NCBI GenBank assembly: GCA_023630585.1
Contig: CM042536.1
Location: 29,327,964 to 29,391,963, forward strand
DNA: 64,000 nucleotides
From: Cranoglanis bouderius
Taxonomy: Eukaryota; Chordata; Actinopteri; Siluriformes; Cranoglanididae
Direction of reading: 5' to 3'
Below are positions 1 through 10,317 of this stretch, piece by piece (positions within the stretch are counted from its first letter, which is position 1; each line of letters begins with the position of its first letter). The notes below the pieces were generated by a model. The model did no database searches and had not been told where the DNA came from. It saw only the letters and a list, made by a program, of their open reading frames with translations. Position numbers and translations under genes: made by a program.

Positions 1-347
1 TAATAAACCTGTTCTTCTTCTATATGAATACACACGGCAGACTTTTCCTGCTTTGTTCAACAGGTGATCTTTCTTCACGATAGGACAGATGGCAGCAATG
101 ATGCCACAACCTTCTGGTAGCTCTGATGTAATGTAAAGGAACAACTGATTTACCACTTGTGCAATTACATACTGTATGGTACCTTAAATATGGGAGGACT
201 CATTAAAAAAAAAAAAAAAAAAAAAAGAACTGTCTTTCGAAGGTGCATCGGCTGATATAAACAGCACGTCATATATTTCATCTGTTTATATAGCTACCTT
301 AAAGCTGTTGAACGTCTGTGATAAAAGTTAGTTCCTGTTACCAGAAC
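1..347. other. Intergenic stretch, no gene seen
   Basis: AT-rich sequence with a homopolymer A run at about 207-226. I see no coding potential, RNA gene or recognisable repeat boundary before the Tc1-derived element that follows. Confidence 0.6.
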
Positions 348-349
348 TA

Positions 350-820
350 CACTATATGGCCAAAAGTTTGTGGACGCGTAAACATCCCATTCCAGATGTA
401 GTCCCCCTTTGCTGTTATTATAACCTCCACTCTACTGGGAAGGCTTTCCACTAGATTTTAGAGCATGGCCATGGGGATTTGCTCACTGATGATGAACGAG
501 GAGGTCTGGGGTGCAGTCGGTGTTCCAGTTCATCCCAAAGGTGTTCAGCGGGGTTGAGGTCAGGGCTCTGTGTAGACCACTCGAGTTCTTCCACTCCAAC
601 CATGACAAGCCATGTCTTCATGGAGCTCGCTTTATGCACTGGGGCATTGTCAAACTGGAACATGTTTGGCCTCTTAGTTCCAGTGAAGGGAAACTGTAAA
701 GCTACAACATACAAAGACATTCTATACAGCTGTGTGCTTCCAACTTTGTGGCAACAGTTTGGGGAAGAACCACATATGGGTGTGATGGTCAGGTGTCCAC
801 ATACTTTTGGCCATATAGTG
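350..820 (-). mobile_element. Tc1/mariner-derived non-autonomous element, copy 1
   Basis: A 471-bp element with terminal inverted repeats of about 26 bp that match at 25 positions; both ends read CACTATATGGCCAAAAGT inward. It is flanked by TA dinucleotides at 348-349 and 821-822, the target duplication typical of Tc1/mariner. The minus strand carries a decayed transposase remnant with the D-N-A-P-V-H motif followed by S-P-D-L-N-P-A-E-H-L-W, that is, the second D and the E of the DDE triad, but the N-terminal DNA-binding part is gone. Related copies lie at 44450-44611 and 46594-47114. It is too short to encode a full transposase. Confidence 0.88.
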
Positions 821-909
821 TAGCTATAAATAGTCTTTCTCTCATCAACTTCATCCCCCCCCCCCGGGGAAGGGAAGTGCAAATTCCACAGTCCTGAAGA
901 CTCGTAAAC

Positions 910-1215
910 TGACAGAATGACCTCGGACTAAGACGCTAACAAGGCGCTGACACTAAAGACTCCTTCCAAAAATGCTAACTAAACGTCTCTTCATAGAAAG
1001 CTTCACCATATCAACAATTACAAACATTTATAATCTGTTTATATAAATAGTTCGCCATACTAGTCCTCGTGAATTAGCGGTTTCTATAGAAACGATAATG
1101 AAAAGGAGCGCATTGATATAAACAGTGCAGCCGGGACTATTGTCAGATGAATTGAATCAACAGCTTCTGACCAATCAGATTCGAGAATTCAACAGCGCTG
1201 TGCAAAGTTATATAT
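910..1215 (+). repeat. Dispersed repeat family R1, copy 1
   Basis: Shares blocks with 12385-12570 (inverted), 23440-23830, 34865-34985, 42640-42940 and 55610-55860. The common landmarks are GCGCTGACACTnnAGACTCC near one end and CTTCTGACCAATCAGATT plus a GCGCTGTG near the other. It has no coding content. I suspect a non-autonomous DNA transposon but cannot classify it. Confidence 0.7.
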
Positions 1216-2620
1216 TATCGTTAGCTATTAAAGGTTTATCATCATTTATTCGAACAGCTCTTGTGTTGCGGACATGGTTATGTAAGATGTAAGAAGTCCA
1301 TAACCGGCATGATTTAATTCGGTTATTTGCTACCGTGCTTGATAAATATCTATTTTCCTGTACGGCTAGCTAGCTAACTCTCCAGTTACCTGTCGAATCA
1401 TCTAGAACAACAAAACACTATCTATACGTATGTAATTGAAGTACAACAGACGGAGTATAATGTTACAATACTTGTTCCAACAAGCTCGACAATTTGCTAC
1501 AATGGTAAAAAATAAATGAGAGCCCAATCCCAAATCGTTCCTGTATTCCCTACGTAAAGTGCACTACAGTACGCATGAAATAAAGATTTTTGCAGCCTAT
1601 GTAGTGCACTACATACTCCCGTAGTCAGCTGTTTGAAGTTCAGCCAATAGTCGCTAGCTAAAATGCTAACAAGGTACCTCTGGAAGTCCACAGATGCCTT
1701 TATCCGCGTAGGGAGATAATCCAGCGGCATAGTTGACAGACATGGCAAAGCGTAGTTAAATCTCGAGTTTTGATGTCTTTATTAAAACATGCACAATCAC
1801 GGACTAATTGCTCTTATTTGTAAACAGTTGCGGGCTTTTTCACGCTACAGCTTGGGTTGTGTTGGTCCTCCTCTCTACGTCATACGGAGTTTGCGTAAAA
1901 CGTCACTCGGTTGCGCTTCATGGATTGATTCTGAAAAAGCCTAGTTTTTTTTTTCCTTTTATTTAAATAACCTTTTTAAAATCACTTGGGTTAAAAGATG
2001 TATTTTTTCCCCTCTAGACTCAATGGAATGTTATTCCTTAAATCTATTGCTTATCCTGTCATTTTTTCCGCTACAAAACTTCATTTGAAACTCTCTAGAC
2101 TTCATGATCTGGGTCCTAAAGCACTCCATGTTTATTCCCTACGAAAGTACCTATTAAAGTACCAATACCTTGAAAAATAGCGATATTCAATACCGTTTTC
2201 GATACCACGGGGAAAAATTGCCACACCATGAAGGACATAAAATGTTAGATTTTTATTAAAAGATAAATATAACAAGGCTATAACATGACAACGATGTATA
2301 TTTTTTTTACATTAATGAAAACTTCTTGAGGTAGTGCACTTGTTCAAAAGCCTCTGAGATTGTCACACATTCCAAAGTCAATAAAATGCAAGTAAAAAAA
2401 GAAATAAAACAAAACAGTGCAAGCTTATGTATTTTCATGTAAAAAATGAATACCTTTCACAGAGTATTGTGAAAGATATTCTGCAGTCCTTAGGTCCAAA
2501 AGGCACTAAAGTGCAAGTAAAAGTAAAAGCAGTTAGCACTTCTGTTAGCACTGCTCTGTAGCAACGCTTGCATATTGCGGTCCATACAGAGTTTTTCTCT
2601 GATTGTTTTGGCCGAAAATG
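1216..2620. other. Intergenic stretch, mostly unclassified
   Basis: No gene recognised. Around 1525-1640 there is a sequence with GTAGTGCACTAC palindromic blocks resembling the ends of a common teleost MITE type, but no clear target duplication. Around 2150-2215 and 3020-3110 are CGATACCG-like blocks in opposite orientation that may be remnants of another inverted-repeat element. Confidence 0.4.
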
Positions 2621-2624
2621 CTTG

Positions 2625-2990
2625 ATTTTGCTGTGGCTTTTTTCAAAATGTGTGATTTTTTGTGGGGGTTTTTGCGGAAAAGTACTTGAACTAGCGAAAT
2701 TGTTTTACAGTGATGTTTGTTGGTAAACGAGACCTTTTAGCTGTACTCATGTTTGACGCACATGAAACGAAGAGGGCTTTGGCTGAATGCACGTAGTGAT
2801 GACGTCACATGACGCATCTTGTGCCAATCTGAGGAAAATCTGCAGTAATTTTGAAAAATTGCAAGCTCCTCCGAATATAGCAGAATTTGCTTGATTTTGT
2901 GTTCATTTCTGCGACTGCAAAATCCTGGAGGGACTGATATTGGCTTGCTTGGGTCCTTCGCCTTTCCGTGTTCATTTTGCCTCAAATCCG
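2625..2990 (+). repeat. Dispersed repeat family R2, copy 1
   Basis: About 360 bp align by eye with 19850-20190 in the same orientation, including GGGCTTTGGCTGAATGCA and a CACATGACG block. The minus strand of both copies has a short open frame ending in a similar peptide (FSQSP-R-MCV), but both frames are short and lack a recognisable domain, so I treat this as a repeat. Confidence 0.75.
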
Positions 2991-3654
2991 AAATATTTCC
3001 AGAGAGAAGAGAAAGCAAGAAAGCACAGCTGGTATCGGTTTATCGATACTGCGGAAAATGATTACTGAAACCGTTTCAAATATTCAGAATCGGTATGTAT
3101 TGAAAAATCTATATTTTTGACAATACTACATTGTACACTTTGATGAACATTGTGCCTCTGACAGCTCCTAAGCAAAAAAAAAAAAAAAAAAGACAAGTTC
3201 ACTATGTGTCAGAAAATAGAAATAGGTTAAAAGCTGACCGTTCTGACTGTTCTGTGCATTTTAGCCCTGACTGACCTGTCTGGGAGAGAACACACACACA
3301 CTCATCATAATGTTTCTGAAATAAAGTGAAGCAAAGTAGTAGTACAAGCAAAAGCACTAAAACTGCTGGAACTAAAGAAGCTAAATCAGCTTCTTTCCTT
3401 CTATGTAGTCTTTTAGTACCCATTTTAGATCATATTTCCAGAAAATGTTCAAACATAATACTGTATCTTGTTATTGAACAGAATTCTTGTGGCTTCATAA
3501 TCAGAATTACTTGTGGGACATTAAAACCATGAGAAACATGAAAATGTTTAATGATAACCAGATGTCATATTATATTTCTGTTCTGGCAGAGTTTTTTAAT
3601 TAATTAATTTATTTATTACTAATTTGTCCTCCCTTTTGTGTAGAAACCAATAGG
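2991..3654. other. Intergenic stretch, simple-sequence bits only
   Basis: Contains an A run at about 3175-3192 and a short CA tract near 3292-3301. No gene or repeat boundary recognised. Confidence 0.5.
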
Positions 3655-4205
3655 CATGGCCACTGGATACTGCTGCGTCTGCTGAAAACGGGCATAGTTT
3701 AACCCTTTCTAGCAGTACACTGGTGTTCCGTTCTGCAGGCGAAATGGAAATCAACTTATCAGACATTTTCAATCAGTATAAACAAATGAATTATTTTATT
3801 GCCACAAGTCTGTTATAAGATTAGTTAGAATACTGCTGGGTTTCTGTGTGTAGAGTATCTTGACTCAGTGTTTAGCTGCTGGTAAGCAGGGCAGTTTTCC
3901 AGGGAAATGGTAGGGGTGTGAGTCCCCTGCTGGGCAAACAATTCACACCTCTCCACAATAACATTGGTACAGAGATAAAATGGACAGCACAACTACAGCC
4001 TTTTTGGTAGTACAACACAGTATACAACTGCCACAATAAATTCTAACATATTAAATTCTAGTAGGCTGGGTAAATAAGAAATACTTATGAAAAGCTGCAA
4101 ATTCTTAAAGCCCTGCATGTCTATTTTCCTGTAAGGCATTAACCACTACTGTGGAGTGTGACAATACAAATAAATTCAATACTGAACACAGGCATAAGTT
4201 TTTTT
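3655..4205 (+). repeat. Dispersed repeat family R3, copy 1
   Basis: About 530 bp are found again in inverted orientation at 42010-42530. Matching blocks include GGGTTTCTGTGTGTAGAGTA, AGGGGTGTGAGTC and the ATTAACCACTACTGTG segment. Neither copy has coding content. Class unknown. Confidence 0.78.
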
Positions 4206-4611
4206 GAATTTGTATCATACGTGTGTGGCGTCGAATTGGCTTCATCAGTTACCAACACCATAGACCCCAATACCTTGACATGCTTTTGATTGGAAAAGAA
4301 AGGGTTAGAACTTGGCAGACAGGATGAATGGCGTGTGGGTTCATCACCATCCCCGTGGGTGGGGGGCAGGACAGGGTGGAGCAGGTGAGTAGATGGCACT
4401 ATGATTAAGGAATATATCTGCGGCAGGAGTGCAAGAAACAAACAGGTTTAGAGTTTTGGCTTTAAAGACACACAGCCCTCAATTCAAACAAGAAAATGTA
4501 ACTTCTATTTGAGCTCTTTTAATGTTTGAGGACTGCTTCAAGCCTAAACAGGATAATCAGCTCACCTCGCCAATAAGAACTGAATTTCTACACTCCCAAA
4601 TGGCTCCTTCC

Positions 4612-4646
<35 letters not shown>

Positions 4647-5845
4647 GACATTCAAACTCTACATTTTTACAAAATTTAACAAAAGCAGCAAATGAAGTAT
4701 TATAACACAAAAATCCTTAGATAAAAAGGTGTCTCGGTTTGCCACCCGGAGGCCGAGAGGGTCATGTCAAAATGTTGGCTTCTTATGTTTGGTTCTTTTC
4801 AAACTATTCTCTCATGCCTGTATCTTCAGATAACAGTTTTACATGGCATTTAGAGGAAATAATTAACACAGGTCGGGATATTTTTCCTGATTACACTATC
4901 ACTGAAAAATATATATATATATTGGAGTGAAATTTACTCAAGAAAAGTGTGCTAGCAATTTCCACACAAGAAATCTTAGTAAATTTAACCAGCACCTTTC
5001 TTGCTTTATTTAGCTCAAATTTGAGTTAAATGAACTACATACATTTCAACATTGAAAAAATAAAATATCTATTATCAGTAGTTCTCAGAACCCAAAATGA
5101 TGAATAAACTGACTGACAAACACCAAGAGGGTGAACCAAGAAAACTTTACTGAAACACTTGATCTTTTGAAACATATATGAAATAATACAATAGCCTTAG
5201 GCCTTATAGCTGACACAAAACAAGAAATATTGAAAACCCATTCATAGCGATCAAAATTAAATCTGTTTAAAGTTCTTTGAGCGCATATGCAAATCGAGTT
5301 CAAAAACCACACACCCACTTTAGTGTGCAGTTAGTTCAAGTAAGCATTACTTGTTTTTTTCTAGTTTTGTGGGCACTTGCAAAATAATAGTACATTTAAC
5401 CAGTAACGTAAGTAAAATAAACACTTTGGGTTTTAGTTGCATAAAGTATTTACATGAATTAATTTAGTACAGAACTTAAAGCAGTTAGGTCATTCTAATA
5501 CAAGTTTATTTTTGTCATATTTACTGAAACACCAAATCATTTTTTCTTTCAGTCAAAGCTTTGTCGCCTTGAAATGATAGGTTATTTGTCCTGAACGTAC
5601 AGAATATTAAACTGTAATATTAAACTGTACACAGTACACAGTGTTTTGAAAAAAATAATTAAAAGTGCATAAAGAAATAATTATTTTTATCCTGACTATT
5701 CTGACTATCAAAATTGAACTAAAAACATTGTAATGTAATATTTGAATATGTTTTGAAAGGTCCCGTCTTCCTGTCTAATGTGGTATACAGTAATGTTTCA
5801 AACACTGACAGCTTAGTAATGCATTCAATGCACATTTACACAATG
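4206..5845. other. Intergenic stretch without recognisable gene
   Basis: AT-rich, with a T run at about 4612-4638 and a short TA run near 4909-4921. I see no coding exon, RNA gene or transposon end in it. Confidence 0.5.
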
Positions 5846-5883
5846 TACAGTGCTGTGAAAAAGATTTCTTCTGTTTTTGTGTA

Positions 5884-7474
5884 CAGTGGGTATAGAAAAG
5901 AATCACCCCTTTTAAAATAATCACATTTTATTGCTTTTCAGCCTGAAATGAAGACAGACACAGTTTTGTTTTATCCAGCTGTATTTACTCAGTGCAACTT
6001 ATAACATCCAAGTGAAAGATATAACACCAACATGTCAGAAAAAATCGAAAAATTAAAAAACAGAATCACTGAGTTGGAAAAAGGATCACCCCCCTCCTAA
6101 AAATGACTTGTAAACTCAATCAGGTGTAGCTAATCACCTTCTCAATGGCACACAAAGCCATTTGACTTTCAACTGTGATCAGCTGTGGTCATTTAGATTA
6201 GCTCAGCATGAAAAGAGCTTTCCTGGAGCATTTTGTAGTGCAACTGAAGCAAACAATCAACTATGGGTGGAAAAGCACTGTCAAAAGATCTCCGGGATAA
6301 AGTTGTGGACAGGCACAAGTCAGGAAATGGATACGAAAAAATTTCAAAGGCTTTATCAATGCCTAGAAGCACAGTGAAGTCTATTATTAAGAAGTGGAAG
6401 GTATTTGGTACAACACAGACCCTCCCTGGATCAGGACATCGCTCTAAACTGGATGAAAGAGCCGGGAGGAAACTGGTCAGAGAGGCTACCAAGAGGCCTA
6501 CAGTAACTCTGAAGCAGTTGCAGGAATTTATGACAGAGTGGTCATTTGTGCATGTGACAACAATATCACAAATTCTCCACAAATGTGGCTTGTATGGGAG
6601 GGTTGCAAGAAAAAAGCCACTCCTCAAGAAAGGCCACATGCTTTGCACGACTGAGCTTTGCCAAATGCACCTTGAAGATTCTGAGGCCACATGGAAAAAT
6701 GTGTTATGGTCAGATGATACTAAAATTGAATTATTTGGCCTCAACACCAAACGATATGTCTGGCAGAAATCCAATAGAGCTCACCATCCAAATAACACCA
6801 TTCCTACAGTAAAGCATGGAGATGATAATATCCTGTTATGGGGGTGTTTCTCTGCAGCAGGGACTGGAGCACTTGTCAGGATAGAAGGAAAATGGATGGG
6901 GCAAAATACCATCAAATTCTTAAGGAAAATCTGCTGCCCTCTGCCAGAAAGTTGTCAATGGGAACAAGGTTTACCTTCCAACATGACAATGACCCAAAGC
7001 ACACAGCAAAACTGACCACACAGTGGTTGAAGGAGAAAAAGGTGAATGTCCTTGCATGGCCTAGTCAGATCCCAGACTTAAACCCCATTGAAAATCTGTG
7101 GAATGACTTGAAGACTGTAGTCCACAAACAGTCACCATCAAATTTAACTGAACTTGATATAACAAATATTGCAAAGTCTAGATGTGCAAAGTTAGTAGAG
7201 ACATATCCCAACAGGCTAAAAACAAAAGGTGGTTCAACAAAATGGGGAGTGATCCTTTTTCCAACTCAGTGATTCTGTTTTTTAATTAAAAAAAAAAAAC
7301 ATTTCTGACATGTTGGTGTTATATCTTTCACTTGGATGTTATGGATGACTTGGAAGTTATAAGTATCAGTAAATACAGCTGGATAAAACAAAAACTGTGT
7401 CTGTCTTCATTTCAGGCTGAAAAGCAACAAAATGTGATTATTTTAAAGGGGGTGATTCTTTTCTATACCCACTG
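5884..7474 (+). mobile_element. Nearly complete Tc1-like transposon nested in older Tc1 element
   Basis: A 1591-bp element with CAGTGGGTATAGAAAAGAAT at both ends and TA duplications at 5882-5883 and 7475-7476. The terminal inverted repeats are about 200-230 bp. Each arm has an outer and an inner direct repeat around GGATCACCCCCC/GAATCACCCC (about 5893-5912 and 6075-6104 on the left, 7246-7270 and 7448-7474 on the right), the IR/DR arrangement used by Tc1-like transposases. The arms are very similar, which suggests recent insertion. The right arm has about 20 bp more than the left. Confidence 0.95.
6263..7272 (+). pseudogene. Tc1 transposase, single frameshift
   Basis: Encodes a DD34E-type transposase that would cut and paste the flanking element. 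The N-terminus has two helix-turn-helix regions (LSKDLRDKVV, then PRSTVKSIIKKWK) joined to the catalytic domain: W-S-D-D-T-K holds the first D, H-D-N-D-P-K-H the second, N-P-I-E-N-L-W the E. The reading frame changes within the A run at 6889-6892, best explained by loss of one base, and the frame then stays open to the stop at 7270-7272, inside the right terminal repeat. Total length of about 335 residues is normal for the family. A H-G-D-D-N stretch replaces the usual H-G-G-G-S, so this copy may be impaired beyond the frameshift. Confidence 0.93.
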
Positions 7475-7732
7475 TATATCTCATACTAAATAGTTTTAGA
7501 TCTTCAAATGAAATACAACATAAAACAAAGGCAACCTGAGTAAACACACAATACATTTATTTATGTCACACACAATTAATATCACACAATTTTTATTTAT
7601 TTATTTATTTTATTTAAACAAAAAAGTTATCCAACACCTATCACCAATGTGAAAAACTAACACTTTTAGCAACAATAACTGCAATCAAATGCTTCAGATA
7701 ACTGGAGATCAGTCTTTCACTTACTTCTAGGA

Positions 7733-8358
7733 CTAGGACTTACTCCTGTGCTTTGGATCATTGCTGCATAATCCAGTTGCACTCGAAGCAACAAAGCATC
7801 CCCTTACCATCACACTTCCACCACCATGCCTGACCGTAGGTATAATGTTGTTTTTGTGGAATTCTGTGTTTGGTTTATGCCAGATATAACGGGACCCCTG
7901 TCTTCCAAACAGTTCCACTTTCAACTCATCAGTCCACAGAATATTCTCCCAAAAGGTTTGAGGATCATCAAAGTGTGTTTTGTCAAAATTCAGACGAGCC
8001 TTAATGTTCTTCTGGGTTAGCAGTGGTTTTCGCCTCACCACTCTTCCATGGATGCCATTTTTGCCCAGTGTCTTTCTGATAATGGAGTCATGAACAGTGA
8101 CCTCTATTAATGCAAGAGAGGCCTGTAGGTCATTTGATGTTGTCCTTGGCTCGTTTGTGACTTCCTGGATGAGTCGTTGCTGTGCTCTTGGAGGAATTTT
8201 TGAAGGTCGGCCACTTCTGGGAAGTTTCACTACTGTGCCGAGTTTTTCCATTTGGAGATAATGGCTCTCAGTGTGGTCCTTTGGAGTCCCAGAGCCTTTA
8301 AAATAGCTTTGTAACCCTTCCCAGACTGATGTATTTCAATCACCTTCTTCCTAATCAT
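7733..8358 (-). pseudogene. Tc1 transposase remnant of the older element
   Basis: Starting at the minus-strand ATG at 8358-8356, the helix-turn-helix part (K-K-V-I-E-I-H-Q-S-G-K-G-Y-K) reads in one frame to a short T run at 8243-8247 where one base appears lost; the frame then continues (LPRSGRPSK, N-I-L-W-T-D-E-L-K-V-E-L-F-G with the first D). It jumps from the G-C-F-V-A-S region straight to N-D-P-K-H, so the middle of the catalytic domain is deleted, and the segment with the catalytic E is missing. A little C-terminal sequence follows out of frame. It cannot encode an active enzyme. Confidence 0.9.
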
Positions 8359-8768
8359 TTCTGTTATTTCTTTCAACTTTGGCAGAGTGTGTTACTGGGT
8401 AAGACCTTTTAACCAACTTCATGCTGTTGAAAAAGTTCTATTTAAGTGTTGATTTGATTGAACAGGGTTTGCAGTAATCAGACCTGGTTGTGTCTAGTCC
8501 AGCTGAACCCCATTCTGAATGCAGTTTCATAGATTTGGGGAATTAGTAACTATGGGGGCAAATACATTTTCACACAGGCCCAGTTGGTATTGGATAACTT
8601 CTTTGCTTCAGTAAATAACATTATCATTTAAAAACTGTATTTTGTTTTTACTCAGGTTGCCTTTGTTTTATCTTAGATTTTGTTTTCTTTTCTGAAACAA
8701 TTTAGTATGAGATAAACACAAAAACAGAAGAAATCAGCATGGGGCAAATACTTTTTCACAGCACTGTA

Positions 8769-9054
8769 TGGATATGTGGGTATGTTTGTAAGTCCACATC
8801 TGGATGTATTTAATTAGTTAGGAGAAAGTAGTTGCAGTTCATAATATGCACATTAACATCTTACTACCAGTTGTTTATTTTTACAGTGGTATATGTATGT
8901 TGATTTACAGTGTTTGTACTGATTAACAGTTTTTGTATTCATTAACAGTGTTTGTATTGATTTTCAGCCACCCTACAGATGGGAAGAAATACTGTTGGCT
9001 CTTTTATAATGTGGAGGACATTTTATTGGCATGTTTGGATCCCCTTGGACACAA
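8769..9054. other. Intergenic stretch, nothing recognised
   Basis: Unique-looking AT-rich sequence with three imperfect TTAACAGTGTTTGTA-like blocks at about 8905-8965. No gene seen. Confidence 0.5.
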
Positions 9055-9225
9055 GTTCCAAACCCTGTTCCTCTGGAACCTCCATATGTTTTATACAGTT
9101 TTCCTTACTCTAACACATTTCAATTCCAGAAGGGCTGTTTATTATCTGATTAGTTGAATCGGGTGTGTCATATCAGGAAAAACACTCGAAACTCCAGGAC
9201 CAGAGCTGGAAACCTGTGCTCTGAG
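9055..9225 (+). repeat. Possible diverged teleost short repeat
   Basis: Contains phrases such as CTGATTAGTTGAATCGGGTG and CTCCAGGACCAGAGCTGGAAA that resemble a short interspersed repeat seen widely in fish introns. Boundaries and class are from memory and uncertain. Confidence 0.4.
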
Positions 9226-9947
9226 TCCATGGCTCTCAGAATGGGGACCACCAGGGGTCCATGATGTATATATCCATGGGGGTCTATCAATGAATACCTA
9301 GGCTGTTATTGTTATTATTTTCGTTTTTATAAAATAAATAAATAAATAAATAAATAAAAAACCAAGTATAAATAATATTAACTGTAACTGCAATTTAATA
9401 CCATAATATAATACACAGGCTTTCAAATCTACATCTGGATGAGAGGAAAGTTTAGGAATAACAAACTCGAATAATTAGAGTGGATTAAAATGATGGTAGG
9501 CCTACATATTTGCCCTTTTGAAATTATTTTACTCTGGAAAGGGTCACTGGATACAAAAGATTTGAGAACCCATGCTTTGTAATCTTTATTTAGGCTATTT
9601 GCTTTTTCAAAGACTTGTATTTTCGGATTGCTCAAGTTTGCCACATAAATAAATAAATTAATTAATTAAGAAATTAATACACATGCTTTTATACTAATTC
9701 ATACGTGTCAAAACATTGCACGTAAGCATAAATATTGTTTACTGCACTTTTCATGATTTATTTTCATTTATTTATTTACCTTTGCACGGTAAATAACGCA
9801 ACAATTAACGCAACCAAACGCAACGTTTTTCTTTAAAAAAAAAAAAAAAAAAAATCCTTCACCGACGTTTACAACGAATGCCTTTTGGTGTGTTTGCACA
9901 GAAAAAAAACCACCACATTTGAAAAGTTCTTTAATTCTACACGGTGT
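9226..9947. other. AT-rich intergenic stretch before the promoter
   Basis: Holds (AAAT)n tracts near 9331-9358 and 9645-9665 and an A run at about 9835-9854. No coding exon recognised. Confidence 0.5.
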
Positions 9948-9961
9948 CCTGCAGGGGGCAC
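9948..9961 (+). promoter_or_regulatory. CTCF-type motif upstream of celf5
   Basis: CCTGCAGGGGGCAC fits the degenerate vertebrate CTCF core (CCDSYAGGKGGCRS) at every position. It lies about 370 bp before the start codon, just outside the GC-rich promoter block. A motif match alone does not show binding. Confidence 0.35.
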
Positions 9962-10019
9962 GAGAGAGCCATGCTGGTGAGTCGGTGTCCCGCTTTTCCC
10001 TCATTCCCCTTCCATCATT

Positions 10020-10317
10020 AACAGAGGCCGCGAGCGCGACATGTGTCGAATAAAATAAATAAAAAAAGGGCACCGCGTTTCCATGTGAGCGCTCACTACT
10101 CTCCTCTCCCGACGCTCGCGCACGCGCGGACGTCTGTGTGCGTGTGTATGCGCGCGCGCGTGTGTATACGTGTATGTGTGTGTGTGCGTACTAGCCCGCC
10201 CCCGCGCGTGTGTGTTGTGTGCGCGTGTGTATGTTGTTATTATTATCCTCCCGCCTGCCCGCGCCTCTCCTCTCCTCTCCGCTCCGCTCCGCTTGTCTCC
10301 GGCGCGCTCGGCTCAGA
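10020..10317 (+). promoter_or_regulatory. celf5: celf5 promoter and 5' UTR region, CpG-rich
   Basis: The base composition switches sharply from AT-rich to GC- and CpG-rich at about 10.02 kb, and this continues through exon 1, as in a vertebrate CpG-island promoter. An AATAAAATAAATAAAAAA stretch at about 10048-10065 could serve as a TATA-like region, but the transcription start cannot be fixed from sequence. Upstream ATGs occur at 10083 (ATG followed directly by TGA), 10148 and 10231; the last is in frame with the main start but has a weak Kozak context. Confidence 0.6.
10135..10191. repeat. 57-bp perfect alternating purine-pyrimidine tract
   Basis: Every step alternates pyrimidine and purine, mixing TG, CG and TA steps with a central (CG)5. 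Two shorter alternating runs follow at 10203-10215 and 10216-10234. Such tracts readily form Z-DNA under negative supercoiling. It sits 127 bp before the start codon. Confidence 0.85.

Larger units (their letters stand above)
5848..8766 (-). mobile_element. Older Tc1-like element, internally deleted and interrupted
   Basis: Both ends read CAGTGCTGTGAAAAAG inward and are flanked by TA (5846-5847, 8767-8768). Removing the younger element at 5884-7474 plus one TA leaves about 1.33 kb. After the insert, the left terminal repeat resumes exactly (TATCTCATACTAAAT), matching the right arm read backwards. The right arm also holds an inner direct repeat (about 8553-8577) of the outer end, so the element has the IR/DR layout of fish Tc1 transposons. 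The left arm lost about 15 bp just inside its tip. Its transposase on the minus strand is degenerate. Confidence 0.92.

Noticed and set aside
451..882. Stand-alone gene on the minus strand
   Set aside because: It is a transposase remnant inside a 471-bp Tc1-derived element with TA duplications, and the frame runs past the element into flanking sequence.
6193..6774. 193-residue minus-strand frame
   Set aside because: It is the shadow of the Tc1 transposase gene on the other strand.
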